Source: Neorhizobium huautlense (lineage in GTDB: Bacteria > Pseudomonadota > Alphaproteobacteria > Rhizobiales > Rhizobiaceae). From it: a stretch of DNA of 64,000 nucleotides. The notes under the pieces were generated by a model. That model was given only the letters and a program-made list of their open reading frames with translations, was not told the origin of the DNA and ran no database searches. The stretch is from assembly GCF_030811685.1 (NCBI RefSeq), contig NZ_JAUSRF010000004.1, forward strand, positions 1 to 64,000, in the 5' to 3' direction. A program made the position numbers and the translations under genes. Numbering within the stretch: position 1 is the stretch's first letter; each line of letters opens with the position of its first letter. This document shows, piece after piece, positions 42,218-51,833 of this stretch.

Positions 42218-44038
42218 ATGAAAGCCGCCCCCATGCGCAGACCGTCAGCCTTACTTCTTGTCTTCTTGGCAGCCGGTGCAGCAAGCGCGGAGCCGCTTCA
42301 CGGTATTGCCATGCATGGCCAGCCAGCGCTGAGTGGCGATTATACACATTTCCCCTACGTCAATCCAAACGTGAAAAAGGGCGGACGCATCACTTATGGT
42401 GTCGTCGGCACGTTCGACAGCCTCAATGCATTCAACCTGAAAAGCATACGCACCACTGCCCGCGGCATCTGGGATCCGGAATTCGGCAACCTCATCTACG
42501 AATCACTGATGACGCGATCCGCCGATGAACCGTTCACGCTTTATGGTTTCCTTGCCGAAAGCGTCGAATGGGATGACGACCGCACCTTCGTACAATTCAA
42601 CCTCAACCCGAAAGCCAAATGGTCTGACGGCCAGCCGGTCACCCAGGACGACGTGATCTTTTCCTTCGAAGTGCTGCGCGACAAAGGCCGTATTCCCTTC
42701 TCGCAGCGCCTGAACTCGGTGGAGAAGATGGAGAAGGTTGGCGAATACGGTGTTCGCTTCACCTTCAATGACAAGGCGACGCGGGAAACACCGCTCATTC
42801 TCGCCACCTCCACGCCGATCCTGCCCAAGCATGCAATCGATGTGGAGACGTTCGAACAATCGACGCTGAAACCGCCGATCGGCTCCGGCCCTTACCGCAT
42901 CAAATCGGTCTCGCCGGGTGAGCGCATCATTTATGAGCGCAATCCCGATTATTGGGGCAAGGGCATCCCGTCCAAGGTCGGTTTCGACAATTACGACCAG
43001 ATTGCCGTCGAATATTTCCTGCAGGACAATACCCTGTTCGAAGCCTTCAAGAAGGGTGCGATCGACCTCTACCCTGATGGCAGCCCGACGCACTGGACCC
43101 GTGCCTACAATTTCCCGGCCGTCAGCAATGGCAGCATCGTCAAGGATGCCTTTCAGCCGCGATTGCCGACCGGCATGCTCGGTTTCGTCTTCAACGTCCG
43201 TCGGCCATTGTTTGCCGATGTGCGGGTTCGCGCTGCCCTGTCTTTGGCCTTCGATTTCGAATGGGCCAACAAGAACCTGTTTGATGGCGCCTATACCCGC
43301 ACCGAAAGCTTCTGGCAGAATTCACCGCTTTCGGCACTCGGAAACCCGGCTGATGAGCGGGAACTGGCCTTGCTTGGCAAGGCGAAAGACCGCATCGAAC
43401 CCGAAATCCTGAACGGCACCTATCGCCTCCCGAAAACGGATGGCACAGGCGGTGACCGAAAGGTGCTGAAAAAGGCCGTCGATCTGTTGGCCGAGGCCGG
43501 TTACACCATCCGCAATCGCCGCATGGTCGACAAAAAAGGCCGCCAGCTCGCCTTCGAAGTGATGACCCAGACGCAGGATCAGGAAAAGCTGGCAATCGCC
43601 TATCAGCGCAGTCTGCGGCTGATCGGTGTCTCGATGACCATCCGCACGGTCGATGATTCGCAATATCAGAGCCGTTCGGGTACCTTCGATTACGATATGA
43701 TCGTCAAATCCTATCCGTCGTCGCTGTCGCCGGGCATCGAGCAGGTCGGTCGTTGGGGATCCGCTGCTTCCAAGGCGCAAGGCAGCTTCAATTTCGCCGG
43801 CACTGCCGACGCCGATCTGGACCGTATCATGGATGCCATGCGACTTGCCCGCGACGGGCAAGATTTTCAGGCCTCCGTAAGGGCCTTCGACCGACTGCTT
43901 CTCTCGGGCCATTACGTCGTGCCACTCTATCATGTGCCGCAAAAATGGGTGGCGCGCTGGAAACGCATCGACCGACCGCAGACCTTGCCGCTTTATGGCC
44001 ACCAGTTCTCGACCTGGTGGGATGCCCGCGTACAATAA
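42218..44038 (+). CDS. Extracellular solute-binding protein family 5 (YejA-like), orphan
   Basis: The 606-aa protein has a signal peptide (cleavage after ASA near residue 24) and the oligopeptide-binding fold: HGIAMHGQPAL, the YVNPNVKKGGRITYG start of the mature domain, WSDGQPVTQDDVIFSFEVL and PPIGSGPYRI. It resembles YejA, the binding protein of the YejABEF peptide importer. No permease or ATPase gene lies beside it. The ATG at 42218 has a weak ribosome site; one five codons later is possible. The next gene, a DsbA-like oxidoreductase, begins 51 bp after its stop. Confidence 0.9.
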   Translation: MKAAPMRRPSALLLVFLAAGAASAEPLHGIAMHGQPALSGDYTHFPYVNPNVKKGGRITYGVVGTFDSLNAFNLKSIRTTARGIWDPEFGNLIYESLMTRSADEPFTLYGFLAESVEWDDDRTFVQFNLNPKAKWSDGQPVTQDDVIFSFEVLRDKGRIPFSQRLNSVEKMEKVGEYGVRFTFNDKATRETPLILATSTPILPKHAIDVETFEQSTLKPPIGSGPYRIKSVSPGERIIYERNPDYWGKGIPSKVGFDNYDQIAVEYFLQDNTLFEAFKKGAIDLYPDGSPTHWTRAYNFPAVSNGSIVKDAFQPRLPTGMLGFVFNVRRPLFADVRVRAALSLAFDFEWANKNLFDGAYTRTESFWQNSPLSALGNPADERELALLGKAKDRIEPEILNGTYRLPKTDGTGGDRKVLKKAVDLLAEAGYTIRNRRMVDKKGRQLAFEVMTQTQDQEKLAIAYQRSLRLIGVSMTIRTVDDSQYQSRSGTFDYDMIVKSYPSSLSPGIEQVGRWGSAASKAQGSFNFAGTADADLDRIMDAMRLARDGQDFQASVRAFDRLLLSGHYVVPLYHVPQKWVARWKRIDRPQTLPLYGHQFSTWWDARVQ

Positions 44039-44089
44039 TGAAATCCTGCCGCACCTCCCAAGCGGCTGTTCTGACATAAGGAGTTCCTG

Positions 44090-44761
44090 ATGGAACGGCT
44101 CACTATCGACCTCGTCTCGGATGTCGTCTGCCCCTGGTGTTATCTCGGCAAGGCCCGCCTTGAGCTTGCCATTGCCGAAGTGCAGGACGAGGTCGGCATC
44201 GACGTCAACTGGCGTCCCTACCAGCTCAATCCGGATATCCCGGCCGAAGGCGTCGACCATCACAAATATCTGGCGGAAAAGCTCGGTGGCGAAGACGCGG
44301 TCAAACAGGCCCATGAACGGCTGACGGCATTCGGCAAGGAAGTCGGCATTAATTTCGATTTCGCCGCCATCAAGATCGGCCCGAACACGCTCGATGCGCA
44401 TCGCCTGATGCACTGGGCGATGATGGAAGGCCGCGAAATTCAGGACAAGGTGGCGACTGCACTCTTCAAGGCCAATTTCGAAGACGGCCGAAATGTCGGC
44501 GATCACGCCGTCCTTCTCGATATTGCCGAACAGTCCGGCCTCGATGCCAAGGTCATCGAAAACCTGCTGAAGTCCGATGCCGACAAGGATACGGTTCAGG
44601 CCGAAATTGCCGCCGCCAAGGACATGGGCGTCAACGGTGTGCCCTTCTTCATTATCGACCAGCAATATGCGGTGAGCGGCGCCCAGACCCCGGATGTGCT
44701 TGCCAACGCATTCCGCGAAATCGCCGCGGCCAAGGCCGAAGCGCGCAAGGGCATGAACTAA
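44090..44761 (+). CDS. DsbA family oxidoreductase (FrnE-like)
   Basis: The 223-aa protein has the thioredoxin-fold active site CPWC in SDVVCPWCYLGKARLE, the FrnE feature RPYQLNPDIPAEGVD, and the cis-Pro loop MGVNGVPFFIID. It has no signal peptide, so it should act in the cytoplasm, as FrnE-type enzymes do, possibly in disulfide exchange or oxidative stress. It follows the orphan binding protein gene by 51 bp and overlaps none; the EamA transporter starts 4 bp after its stop, so these genes are probably one transcript. Confidence 0.92.
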   Translation: MERLTIDLVSDVVCPWCYLGKARLELAIAEVQDEVGIDVNWRPYQLNPDIPAEGVDHHKYLAEKLGGEDAVKQAHERLTAFGKEVGINFDFAAIKIGPNTLDAHRLMHWAMMEGREIQDKVATALFKANFEDGRNVGDHAVLLDIAEQSGLDAKVIENLLKSDADKDTVQAEIAAAKDMGVNGVPFFIIDQQYAVSGAQTPDVLANAFREIAAAKAEARKGMN

Positions 44762-44765
44762 CACC

Positions 44766-45716
44766 ATGGCCACCGTCTCCGCAGACCATGCTCTCAAGGG
44801 CGTCCTGATCGCCTTCGCCTCCTTTGCCGCCTTTGCCTTCAGCGATGCCAGCGTCAAACTGCTGGAAGGCACGCTCAGCCCCTATCAGGCGTCGTTCCTG
44901 GGGGCGATTTTCGGTGCCATGGCCCTGCCCTTCATCATGAAGCCTGGCGACCGCTGGACCGATATTTTTGCCACCACCAACCGGCCGCTCTGGATCCTGC
45001 GTTTCGCCGCCCAGGCCGGCGGCACGATCGGCAGCGTCACCGCCTTCACCCATCTGTCGATGGCGGAAGCCTTTGCGCTGATCTTTCTGCTGCCGTCCTT
45101 CGTCACCATCATGTCGGTGCTCTTTCTCAAGGAAAAGGTCGGTTTCCGTCGCTGGGGTGCCGTCATCATTGGTTTCGTCGGCGTCATGATCGTTCTGCGC
45201 CCGGGCTTTCGCGAGCTTTCGATCGGCCATCTCGGCGCCGTGTTCGGCGGCCTGAGTGGTGCGATCTCGATCGTCATCTTTCGCGCCATGGGCCCGTCCG
45301 AAAAGAACATCTCGCTTTATGGCGCCGGCGTTCTCGGCACGCTCGTCGTCTGCGGTGCGTTGGCCATTCCCGGCTTCCAGGTGCCGACCATGATGCAATG
45401 GGTCTGGCTTGCCGGTTACGGCGGTTTTGCCGCGATCGCTGCCATCCTTTTGATGTATGCGGCAGCTTATGCGCCCGCTACCCTGATCGGCCCGACGCAA
45501 TACAGCCAGATGCTCTGGGCGGTGCTCTTCGGTTATCTCGTTTTCGGGGATACGATCGACCTGCCTATGATGATCGGCATTCTACTGATCGTGGGATCGG
45601 GCCTGATGACGCTGATGCGCGAACGCGTGCGCGGCACACCACTGCCGCCATCGATCGGCACGGATGCACAGGCGGCGGCCATGGTCTCGCCGGAAGAGCC
45701 AAGCGAACAGAGATAA
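44766..45716 (+). CDS. DMT superfamily transporter (EamA family)
   Basis: The 316-aa protein shows ten predicted spans in two EamA repeats; VKLLEGTLSPYQASFLGAIF and later YAPATLIGPTQYSQMLWAVL mark equivalent positions. The C-terminal 30 residues are polar and cytoplasmic. Substrate unknown. It lies 4 bp downstream of the FrnE-like gene and ends before a bidirectional terminator shared with mfd. Confidence 0.88.
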   Translation: MATVSADHALKGVLIAFASFAAFAFSDASVKLLEGTLSPYQASFLGAIFGAMALPFIMKPGDRWTDIFATTNRPLWILRFAAQAGGTIGSVTAFTHLSMAEAFALIFLLPSFVTIMSVLFLKEKVGFRRWGAVIIGFVGVMIVLRPGFRELSIGHLGAVFGGLSGAISIVIFRAMGPSEKNISLYGAGVLGTLVVCGALAIPGFQVPTMMQWVWLAGYGGFAAIAAILLMYAAAYAPATLIGPTQYSQMLWAVLFGYLVFGDTIDLPMMIGILLIVGSGLMTLMRERVRGTPLPPSIGTDAQAAAMVSPEEPSEQR

Positions 45717-45734
45717 GTAAACGCAGCCGAAACG

Positions 45735-45768
45735 AAAAATCCCCGGGTCGCAAAACCCGGGGATTTTT
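45735..45768. terminator. Bidirectional terminator between EamA gene and mfd
   Basis: A 14-bp stem, AAAAATCCCCGGGT with its complement, around a 6-nt loop gives A- and T-runs on both strands. It separates two convergent genes and reaches the mfd stop codon. Confidence 0.92.
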
Positions 45769-48700
45769 TATGTCTTCGCCAGTTCCGCCATCTGGCCCAT
45801 GACCTGCGCCGCTGCCACCAGCCGCTTTTCCGGCGTAGGCAGATCGCGGGTCAGGAACACGCTGTGGTCCGGCCTGATCTTGGCCATCGTACCCTGCTTG
45901 GCGATGAAGCCGACGAGGTTGGCCGGGTTCGGGAACTGCTTGTCACGGAACTGCAGAACGATACCCTTCGGCCCGGCATCCACCTTTTCGACATTGGCCT
46001 TGCGGCACAGCGACTTGATGTAGACCACCTTCAACAGGTTCTGCACTTCCTTCGGCATCGGACCAAAGCGGTCCACCATTTCGGCGCCGAAACCATCGAT
46101 TTCCGCAAGCTCGGTTAGTTCGCCAAGGCGGCGGTAGAGGCCCATGCGCAGATGCAGGTCCGGCACATAATTGTCCGGGATCATCACGGTGATGCCGACG
46201 GAAATCTGCGGCGACCAGCCGGTATCGGTGATCTCGTCGTCACCCTTCACCTCGGCGACCGCCTCCTCCAGCATCTGCTGGTAAAGCTCGAAACCGACTT
46301 CCTTGATATGACCCGACTGTTCCTCGCCGAGCAGGTTTCCGGCGCCGCGGATATCCAGATCGTGGCTTGCCAGCTGGAAACCGGCGCCGAGCGTATCGAG
46401 CGACTGCAAGACCTTGAGGCGACGTTCGGCCATCGTGGTCAGCTGCTTGTTGACCGGCAGCGTGAACAGCGCAAAGGCCCTCACTTTCGAGCGACCAACA
46501 CGGCCGCGCAACTGGTAAAGCTGGGCAAGACCGAACATGTCGGCGCGGTGCACGATCAGCGTGTTGGCGGTCGGCACGTCGAGGCCGGATTCGACGATGG
46601 TGGTGGAGAGAAGCACATCATATTTGCCGTCATAGAACGCATTCATGATGTCTTCGAGATCGCCCGCCGCCATCTGGCCATGCGCGACCGCTACCTTGAG
46701 TTCCGGCACGTCGGAGCGCAGAAACGCCTCGATTTCCGGCAGATCGGCCAGTCGCGGGCAGACATAAAAGCTCTGGCCCCCGCGATAATGCTCACGCATC
46801 AAAGTTTCGCGGATGACCAGCGGATCGAACGGCGAAATGAAGGTGCGCACGGCCATGCGGTCCACCGGCGGCGTGGTGATCAGCGACAGTTCGCGTACGC
46901 CGGTCATGGCCAGTTGAAGCGTGCGCGGGATCGGCGTTGCCGACAGCGTCAGCACATGCACGTCGCTTTTCAGCTCCTTCAGACGCTCCTTGTGCTTTAC
47001 GCCGAAATGCTGCTCCTCATCGATTATGAGCAATGCCAGATTGGCGAACTGGATGCCGGCGCCGAGCAGCGCATGCGTGCCGACGACGATATCGACCTTG
47101 CCTTCGGCGACATCCTTCTTGGTCTGCGCCAGTTCCTTGGCCGTGACGAGGCGCGACGCCTGAGCGAGCTTGATCGGCAATCCGCGAAAACGGTCGGAAA
47201 AGGTCTTGAAATGCTGGCGGGCCAGCAGCGTTGTCGGCACGACGACCGCCACCTGCGCACCATTCATGGCCGCGAAGAATGCTGCACGCAGCGCCACTTC
47301 CGTCTTGCCGAAACCGACGTCGCCGCAGACGAGGCGATCCATCGGCCGCCCGGCGGCGAGATCCTCGCGCACGGATTCAATCGCGGTTTCCTGATCCTCG
47401 GTCTCGTCATAAGGGAAACGCGCGGCAAACTCGTCGTACAGCCCTTCCGGCGTCGCCAGAACCGGCGCACGGCGGGTGATGCGGGTCGCGGCAATGCGGA
47501 TCAGGGCATCTGCCATATCGAGCAGGCGTTTTTTCAGCTTGGCCTTGCGGGCCTGCCATGCACCACCGCCCAGCTTGTCGAGATTGGCTTCCGCCGCATC
47601 CGAGCCGTAGCGCGACAGGATGTCGATATTTTCGACCGGCAGGAAAAGCTTTGCCGCGTCGGCATAATGCAGTTCCAGGCACGCACGCGGCGCACCGGCC
47701 GCCTCGATGGTGACGAGGCCGACGAACTTGCCGATACCGTGTTCGGCATGCACGACCAGCGAACCTTCGTCGAGGCCCGCCACTTCGGTGAGGAAATCCG
47801 CCCCACGCTTGCGGCGCTTGCCTCGGCGCACCATACGGTCGCCCAAAATGTCCTGCTCACCGATGACGATCAGATCACCCGTCTCGAAACCGGCCTCAAG
47901 GCTCATCACGGCAGCCGCCGCCTCACCCTTTTCCAGTTTCTTCAGATCATCGAGCTTTTCGATCAGGCGGATACGCTTCAGGCCGCGCTCGTCCAGCACC
48001 TGCAACAGACGGTCCAGCGAACCGGCCGACCAGCCGGTGACGAGCACCTTGTCGCCCTCGGCGCGTTTGTCGGCGATGTGCTTGACGACCAGATCAAAGA
48101 CATTGACGCGACTGCTCTCGCTGTCGTCGCCGCGTTCCTGCTTCTCCGATTGCGTCTCCGCCTGGCTTTTGGCCCAGCGCGGTCCGGCATGGGCATCGAG
48201 TGCGATGACCTTGCGGCCTTCCGCATCCATTTCATTGAACGGCGTCAAGCGAATGGCACCGGCCTCATCGAGACCGGCCGCAAAATTTTTGCCGTCGAGA
48301 TAGAGCTGGCCCGGCGACACGGGCTTGTACGGCGTCGATTGAACGGCGGAGCCTTTACCCTTGCCCTGAACACCACTGTCACGGCGGGCTTCAAAATAAT
48401 CGATCACCAGCTTGGAGCGTTCGACAGCCGCCTCGCGCGCCGTATGATCGGTGACGATGCGAAAACCCTGCAAATAATCGAAGGCGGTTTCCAGCCGTTC
48501 GTAAAACAGCGGCAGCCAATGCTCCATGCCGGCATAACGGCGACCTTCGGAGACGGCCTGATAGAGCGCATCGTCACGATTGGCGGCGCCGAACAGCGAC
48601 AGATAATTCTTGCGGAAACGGCTGATCGTATCGGGCGTCAGCGTCACTTCGCTCATCGGATTGAGGTCGAGCGAACGCGCCTGCCCCGTCGTGCGCTGGC

Positions 48701-49307
48701 TGGCCGGGTCAAATGAGCGGATCGTCTCCAGCGTATCGCCAAAGAAGTCGAGGCGCACCGGTTCTTCCGTACCCGGAACGAATACATCGAGAATGCCGCC
48801 GCGCACCGCAAACTCACCGACTTCACGCACGGTCGATACGCGATCAAAACCGTTGCGCTCCAGCCGCGCGGCAATGTCGTCCATGCGGATCTGGTTGCCG
48901 GGTTTGGCGGAAAAGGCGAGGCTTTCGATCACATCCGCCGGCGCGATCTTCTGCATCATCGCATTGACGGTAACGAGCACGATGGCCGGATGCGGCTTTT
49001 TCGCATGCGCGATCAGACCGGACAACGCCGCCAGACGCCGCGCAGAGGTGTCCGCGCTCGGCGACACGCGGTCATAAGGCAGACAGTCCCAGGCCGGCAG
49101 CGTCAGCACCGGTATCTCCGGTGCGATAAAACCCAGCATCTGTTCGAGGTCGGCCATGCGCTGGCCATCCGAGATCACATAGGCGACAGACTGCCCTGCA
49201 CGCGCCATTTCGGCCAGAACCAGCGGCTCGATGCCGGCCGGCACATTGCCGATGATCAGGGGTGTGGAGCTTGCGGAAATCTTTTTGGGATCAAAACCGG
49301 AAATCAT
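45768..49307 (-). CDS. mfd: Transcription-repair coupling factor
   Basis: The 1179-aa translocase removes stalled RNA polymerase and recruits UvrA. The N-terminal UvrB-homology part (residues 1-380, PAWDCLPYDRVSPSADTSAR), an RNA polymerase interaction domain (TEVAGLDEGSLVVHAEHGIG), the RecG-like motor (Walker A GDVGFGKTEVALRA, DEEQ box LLIIDEEQHFG) and a C-terminal TRCF domain are all present. The length is typical. A charged insertion near residues 380-395 (AETQSEKQERGDDSESS) is a likely disordered linker. The ATG overlaps the sdhE stop by 4 nt. Confidence 0.97.
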   Translation of the reverse strand: MISGFDPKKISASSTPLIIGNVPAGIEPLVLAEMARAGQSVAYVISDGQRMADLEQMLGFIAPEIPVLTLPAWDCLPYDRVSPSADTSARRLAALSGLIAHAKKPHPAIVLVTVNAMMQKIAPADVIESLAFSAKPGNQIRMDDIAARLERNGFDRVSTVREVGEFAVRGGILDVFVPGTEEPVRLDFFGDTLETIRSFDPASQRTTGQARSLDLNPMSEVTLTPDTISRFRKNYLSLFGAANRDDALYQAVSEGRRYAGMEHWLPLFYERLETAFDYLQGFRIVTDHTAREAAVERSKLVIDYFEARRDSGVQGKGKGSAVQSTPYKPVSPGQLYLDGKNFAAGLDEAGAIRLTPFNEMDAEGRKVIALDAHAGPRWAKSQAETQSEKQERGDDSESSRVNVFDLVVKHIADKRAEGDKVLVTGWSAGSLDRLLQVLDERGLKRIRLIEKLDDLKKLEKGEAAAAVMSLEAGFETGDLIVIGEQDILGDRMVRRGKRRKRGADFLTEVAGLDEGSLVVHAEHGIGKFVGLVTIEAAGAPRACLELHYADAAKLFLPVENIDILSRYGSDAAEANLDKLGGGAWQARKAKLKKRLLDMADALIRIAATRITRRAPVLATPEGLYDEFAARFPYDETEDQETAIESVREDLAAGRPMDRLVCGDVGFGKTEVALRAAFFAAMNGAQVAVVVPTTLLARQHFKTFSDRFRGLPIKLAQASRLVTAKELAQTKKDVAEGKVDIVVGTHALLGAGIQFANLALLIIDEEQHFGVKHKERLKELKSDVHVLTLSATPIPRTLQLAMTGVRELSLITTPPVDRMAVRTFISPFDPLVIRETLMREHYRGGQSFYVCPRLADLPEIEAFLRSDVPELKVAVAHGQMAAGDLEDIMNAFYDGKYDVLLSTTIVESGLDVPTANTLIVHRADMFGLAQLYQLRGRVGRSKVRAFALFTLPVNKQLTTMAERRLKVLQSLDTLGAGFQLASHDLDIRGAGNLLGEEQSGHIKEVGFELYQQMLEEAVAEVKGDDEITDTGWSPQISVGITVMIPDNYVPDLHLRMGLYRRLGELTELAEIDGFGAEMVDRFGPMPKEVQNLLKVVYIKSLCRKANVEKVDAGPKGIVLQFRDKQFPNPANLVGFIAKQGTMAKIRPDHSVFLTRDLPTPEKRLVAAAQVMGQMAELAKT

Positions 49308-49633
49308 CGAAACCCGTCACCCTTCGCATTGAGGCTTTCCCGCGTCACCAGATCGAAATCCGGACGGTAGGATGCAAGACGGTCGAACAGCGGTGTGCGA
49401 TATCGTTCCGGAACCGCAACGGCCCCAGTAATCCAGCTGTTCAGGTCGGCATCTTCTTCCGCCATAATGATTTCGAATTCATCGAGTTCGGCATCGGAAA
49501 GCGTGGAAATCTGCTCCTCGGCGAACTGTCCGAAGACGAGATCCATCTCGCGAATGCCGCGGTGCCAGCAGCGATAGAGGATACGCCGGCGGCGCGGGTC
49601 GAGATCAGCGCTGGTGCGCGTCAGTCCAGTCAT
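49304..49633 (-). CDS. sdhE: Succinate dehydrogenase assembly factor 2
   Basis: The 109-aa protein matches SdhE/SDHAF2, which attaches FAD covalently to the flavoprotein subunit of succinate dehydrogenase. The signature RGIREMD follows RRRRILYRCWH, and the four-helix pattern with FGQFAEEQISTLSDAELDEF is typical. The C-terminus overlaps the mfd start by 4 nt (ATGA), so mfd translation is coupled to it, an arrangement also seen in other Rhizobiaceae. It is divergent from recG. Confidence 0.92.
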   Translation of the reverse strand: MTGLTRTSADLDPRRRRILYRCWHRGIREMDLVFGQFAEEQISTLSDAELDEFEIIMAEEDADLNSWITGAVAVPERYRTPLFDRLASYRPDFDLVTRESLNAKGDGFR

Positions 49634-49727
49634 ATGGGAAACCTTCGTGTTGCCGGCGTGGTATAGGATGAAATTCCGCTCGTGTCAGCCTTGCCAAGAC
49701 CGCATTTTCCATCGCATTTAACGCCTT

Positions 49728-51833
49728 ATGCGTCCCGCCATACTCGATCCGCTGTTTTCACCTGTTTCCACGCTGACCGGCGTCGGACCAAAACTTGCCG
49801 ACATGATCGCCAAGGTCACCGGTCGCGAGGATGCCGACGACTGCCGTGTCGTCGACCTGCTGTTCCATGCGCCGTTTTCGCTGATCGACCGCCGCAACCG
49901 CCCGGGCATCGCGCTGGCGCCGCAAGGCTCGATCGTCACCATCGAGGGCCGGGTCGACCGGCATGTGCCGCCACCGGCGCGCACCAACCAGCCTTACCGG
50001 GTCTATCTGCACGATGACACCGGTGAACTTGCCCTGACCTTTTTCCGCGCCAAGGGCAACTGGCTGGAAAAGACACTGCCGATCGATGAGCAAGTGATGG
50101 TCAGCGGCAAGGTGGACTGGTTCAATGGCCGCGCCTCGATGATCCATCCGGATTTCATCGTGAAGGCCTCGGAGGCGGAAAACCTGCCGCTGGTCGAGTC
50201 TGTCTATCCGCTTACCGCCGGTCTCTCACCAAAAACGCTGCGCAAGGCGATCGAAGGTGGCGTAGCCCGCCTGCCCGAATTTGCCGAATGGATCGATCTC
50301 AGCCTCGCGCAACGTCAGTCTTTTCCATCCGTTTCGGATGCGTTTCGAGATCTACACGACCCGCGTGATGCGACAGACCTCGAGCCGCAGGCACCGGCCC
50401 GGCGGCGTCTGGCTTATGACGAATTTCTGGCCGGTCAGGTATCGCTGGCGCTGGTACGTCAGAAAATCCGCAAGGTGCCGGGTGTCCCCATCCGCGTCAA
50501 AGGCGATATCGCGGCCAAAATCATCGCAGCCCTGCCCTTTTCGCTCACGGCCAGCCAGAAAAGCGCCGTCGAGGACATATTGAAGGACATGGCCGGTGAA
50601 GACCGCATGCTGCGGCTCCTTCAGGGCGATGTCGGAGCCGGCAAGACGCTTGTGGCGCTTCTCTCCATGGCGGCGGCCGTCGAAAGCGGCGGACAGGCGG
50701 TGCTGATGGCGCCGACCGAAATTCTGGCACGACAGCATTATGCGACGATCGCGAAGCTGGCGAATGCCGCAGGCATCACCGTCGATATCCTGACCGGCCG
50801 CACCAAGGGCAAGGAGCGTGAGGCGATCAGCGAGCGTATCGCATCCGGCGAGGCGCAGATCATCATAGGCACGCATGCGCTGTTCCAGGATACGATCAGC
50901 TACCACAATCTGGCCCTGGCCGTGGTCGATGAGCAGCATCGTTTCGGCGTTCACCAGCGCCTGCGGCTGACGTCGAAGGGCATCTCGCCGCATATGCTGG
51001 TGATGACCGCAACGCCGATCCCGCGCACGCTGGTTCTGGCTGCCTTCGGTGACATGGACGTATCGAAACTCACGGAAAAACCGGCCGGCCGCAAACCGAT
51101 CCAGACCGTGACGGTGCCGACCGAACGCATCGGCGATATTGTCGGGCGGCTGAGAAGTGCTGTTGTGGACGGCAAGAAAGCATATTGGATCTGCCCGCTC
51201 GTCGAAGAGTCCGACGTGGTGGAACTGATGTCGGCGGAAGAGCGCCATGCCGTGCTCGCCCGCGAACTCGGCGCCAAAAATGTCGGCCTCGTGCATGGTC
51301 GCATGTCGGGCGCCGAGAAGGATGCCGTGATGGCGGCATTCAAGAGTGGCGAAATCCGTCTTCTGGTCGCCACCACCGTGGTCGAGGTCGGCGTCGACGT
51401 CCCGGATGCGACGATCATGGTCATCGAACATGCCGAACGCTTTGGCCTTGCCCAGTTGCACCAGCTGCGCGGCCGCGTCGGCCGTGGCGCCGATGCCTCC
51501 ACCTGCATCCTTCTCTACAAGGGTCCGCTCAGTGAGACCGGTCACGCAAGGCTATCGATCCTGCGCGACAGCGAGGACGGTTTTCTGATTGCCGAGGAAG
51601 ATCTGAAACTGCGCGGCGAAGGTGAGCTTTTGGGCACACGTCAGTCCGGCACGCCGGGTTTCAAGCTCGCCAGCCTAGAAGCCCATGCTGATCTTCTGGA
51701 AATCGCCCGCAAGGACGCGAGCTATCTTCTGGAAAAAGATCCGGACCTCACCAGCGAACGCGGTGAAGCGATCCGCGTGCTGCTGTATCTGCACCGTCGC
51801 GACGAGGCGATCAGGTTTTTGCGGGCGGGATAG
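49728..51833 (+). CDS. recG: ATP-dependent DNA helicase RecG
   Basis: The 701-aa helicase regresses stalled forks and migrates Holliday junctions. The N-terminal wedge/OB domain spans residues 1-230 (LTFFRAKGNWLEKTLP), Walker A is GDVGAGKTLVALL, the Walker B box is VDEQHRFGVHQRLR, and motifs MTATPIPRTL, ATTVVEVGVDVPDA and QLRGRVGRG follow. The start MRPAILDPLFSPVSTLTGVG fits the family. Its last 23 bp overlap the convergent DUF502 gene. Confidence 0.97.
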   Translation: MRPAILDPLFSPVSTLTGVGPKLADMIAKVTGREDADDCRVVDLLFHAPFSLIDRRNRPGIALAPQGSIVTIEGRVDRHVPPPARTNQPYRVYLHDDTGELALTFFRAKGNWLEKTLPIDEQVMVSGKVDWFNGRASMIHPDFIVKASEAENLPLVESVYPLTAGLSPKTLRKAIEGGVARLPEFAEWIDLSLAQRQSFPSVSDAFRDLHDPRDATDLEPQAPARRRLAYDEFLAGQVSLALVRQKIRKVPGVPIRVKGDIAAKIIAALPFSLTASQKSAVEDILKDMAGEDRMLRLLQGDVGAGKTLVALLSMAAAVESGGQAVLMAPTEILARQHYATIAKLANAAGITVDILTGRTKGKEREAISERIASGEAQIIIGTHALFQDTISYHNLALAVVDEQHRFGVHQRLRLTSKGISPHMLVMTATPIPRTLVLAAFGDMDVSKLTEKPAGRKPIQTVTVPTERIGDIVGRLRSAVVDGKKAYWICPLVEESDVVELMSAEERHAVLARELGAKNVGLVHGRMSGAEKDAVMAAFKSGEIRLLVATTVVEVGVDVPDATIMVIEHAERFGLAQLHQLRGRVGRGADASTCILLYKGPLSETGHARLSILRDSEDGFLIAEEDLKLRGEGELLGTRQSGTPGFKLASLEAHADLLEIARKDASYLLEKDPDLTSERGEAIRVLLYLHRRDEAIRFLRAG

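Noticed and set aside
46152..48716. Long plus-strand frame opposite mfd
   Set aside because: Antisense shadow of mfd with no domain, ribosome site or neighbouring promoter; the same applies to the long frames opposite glmS, glnA, uvrA and gldA.
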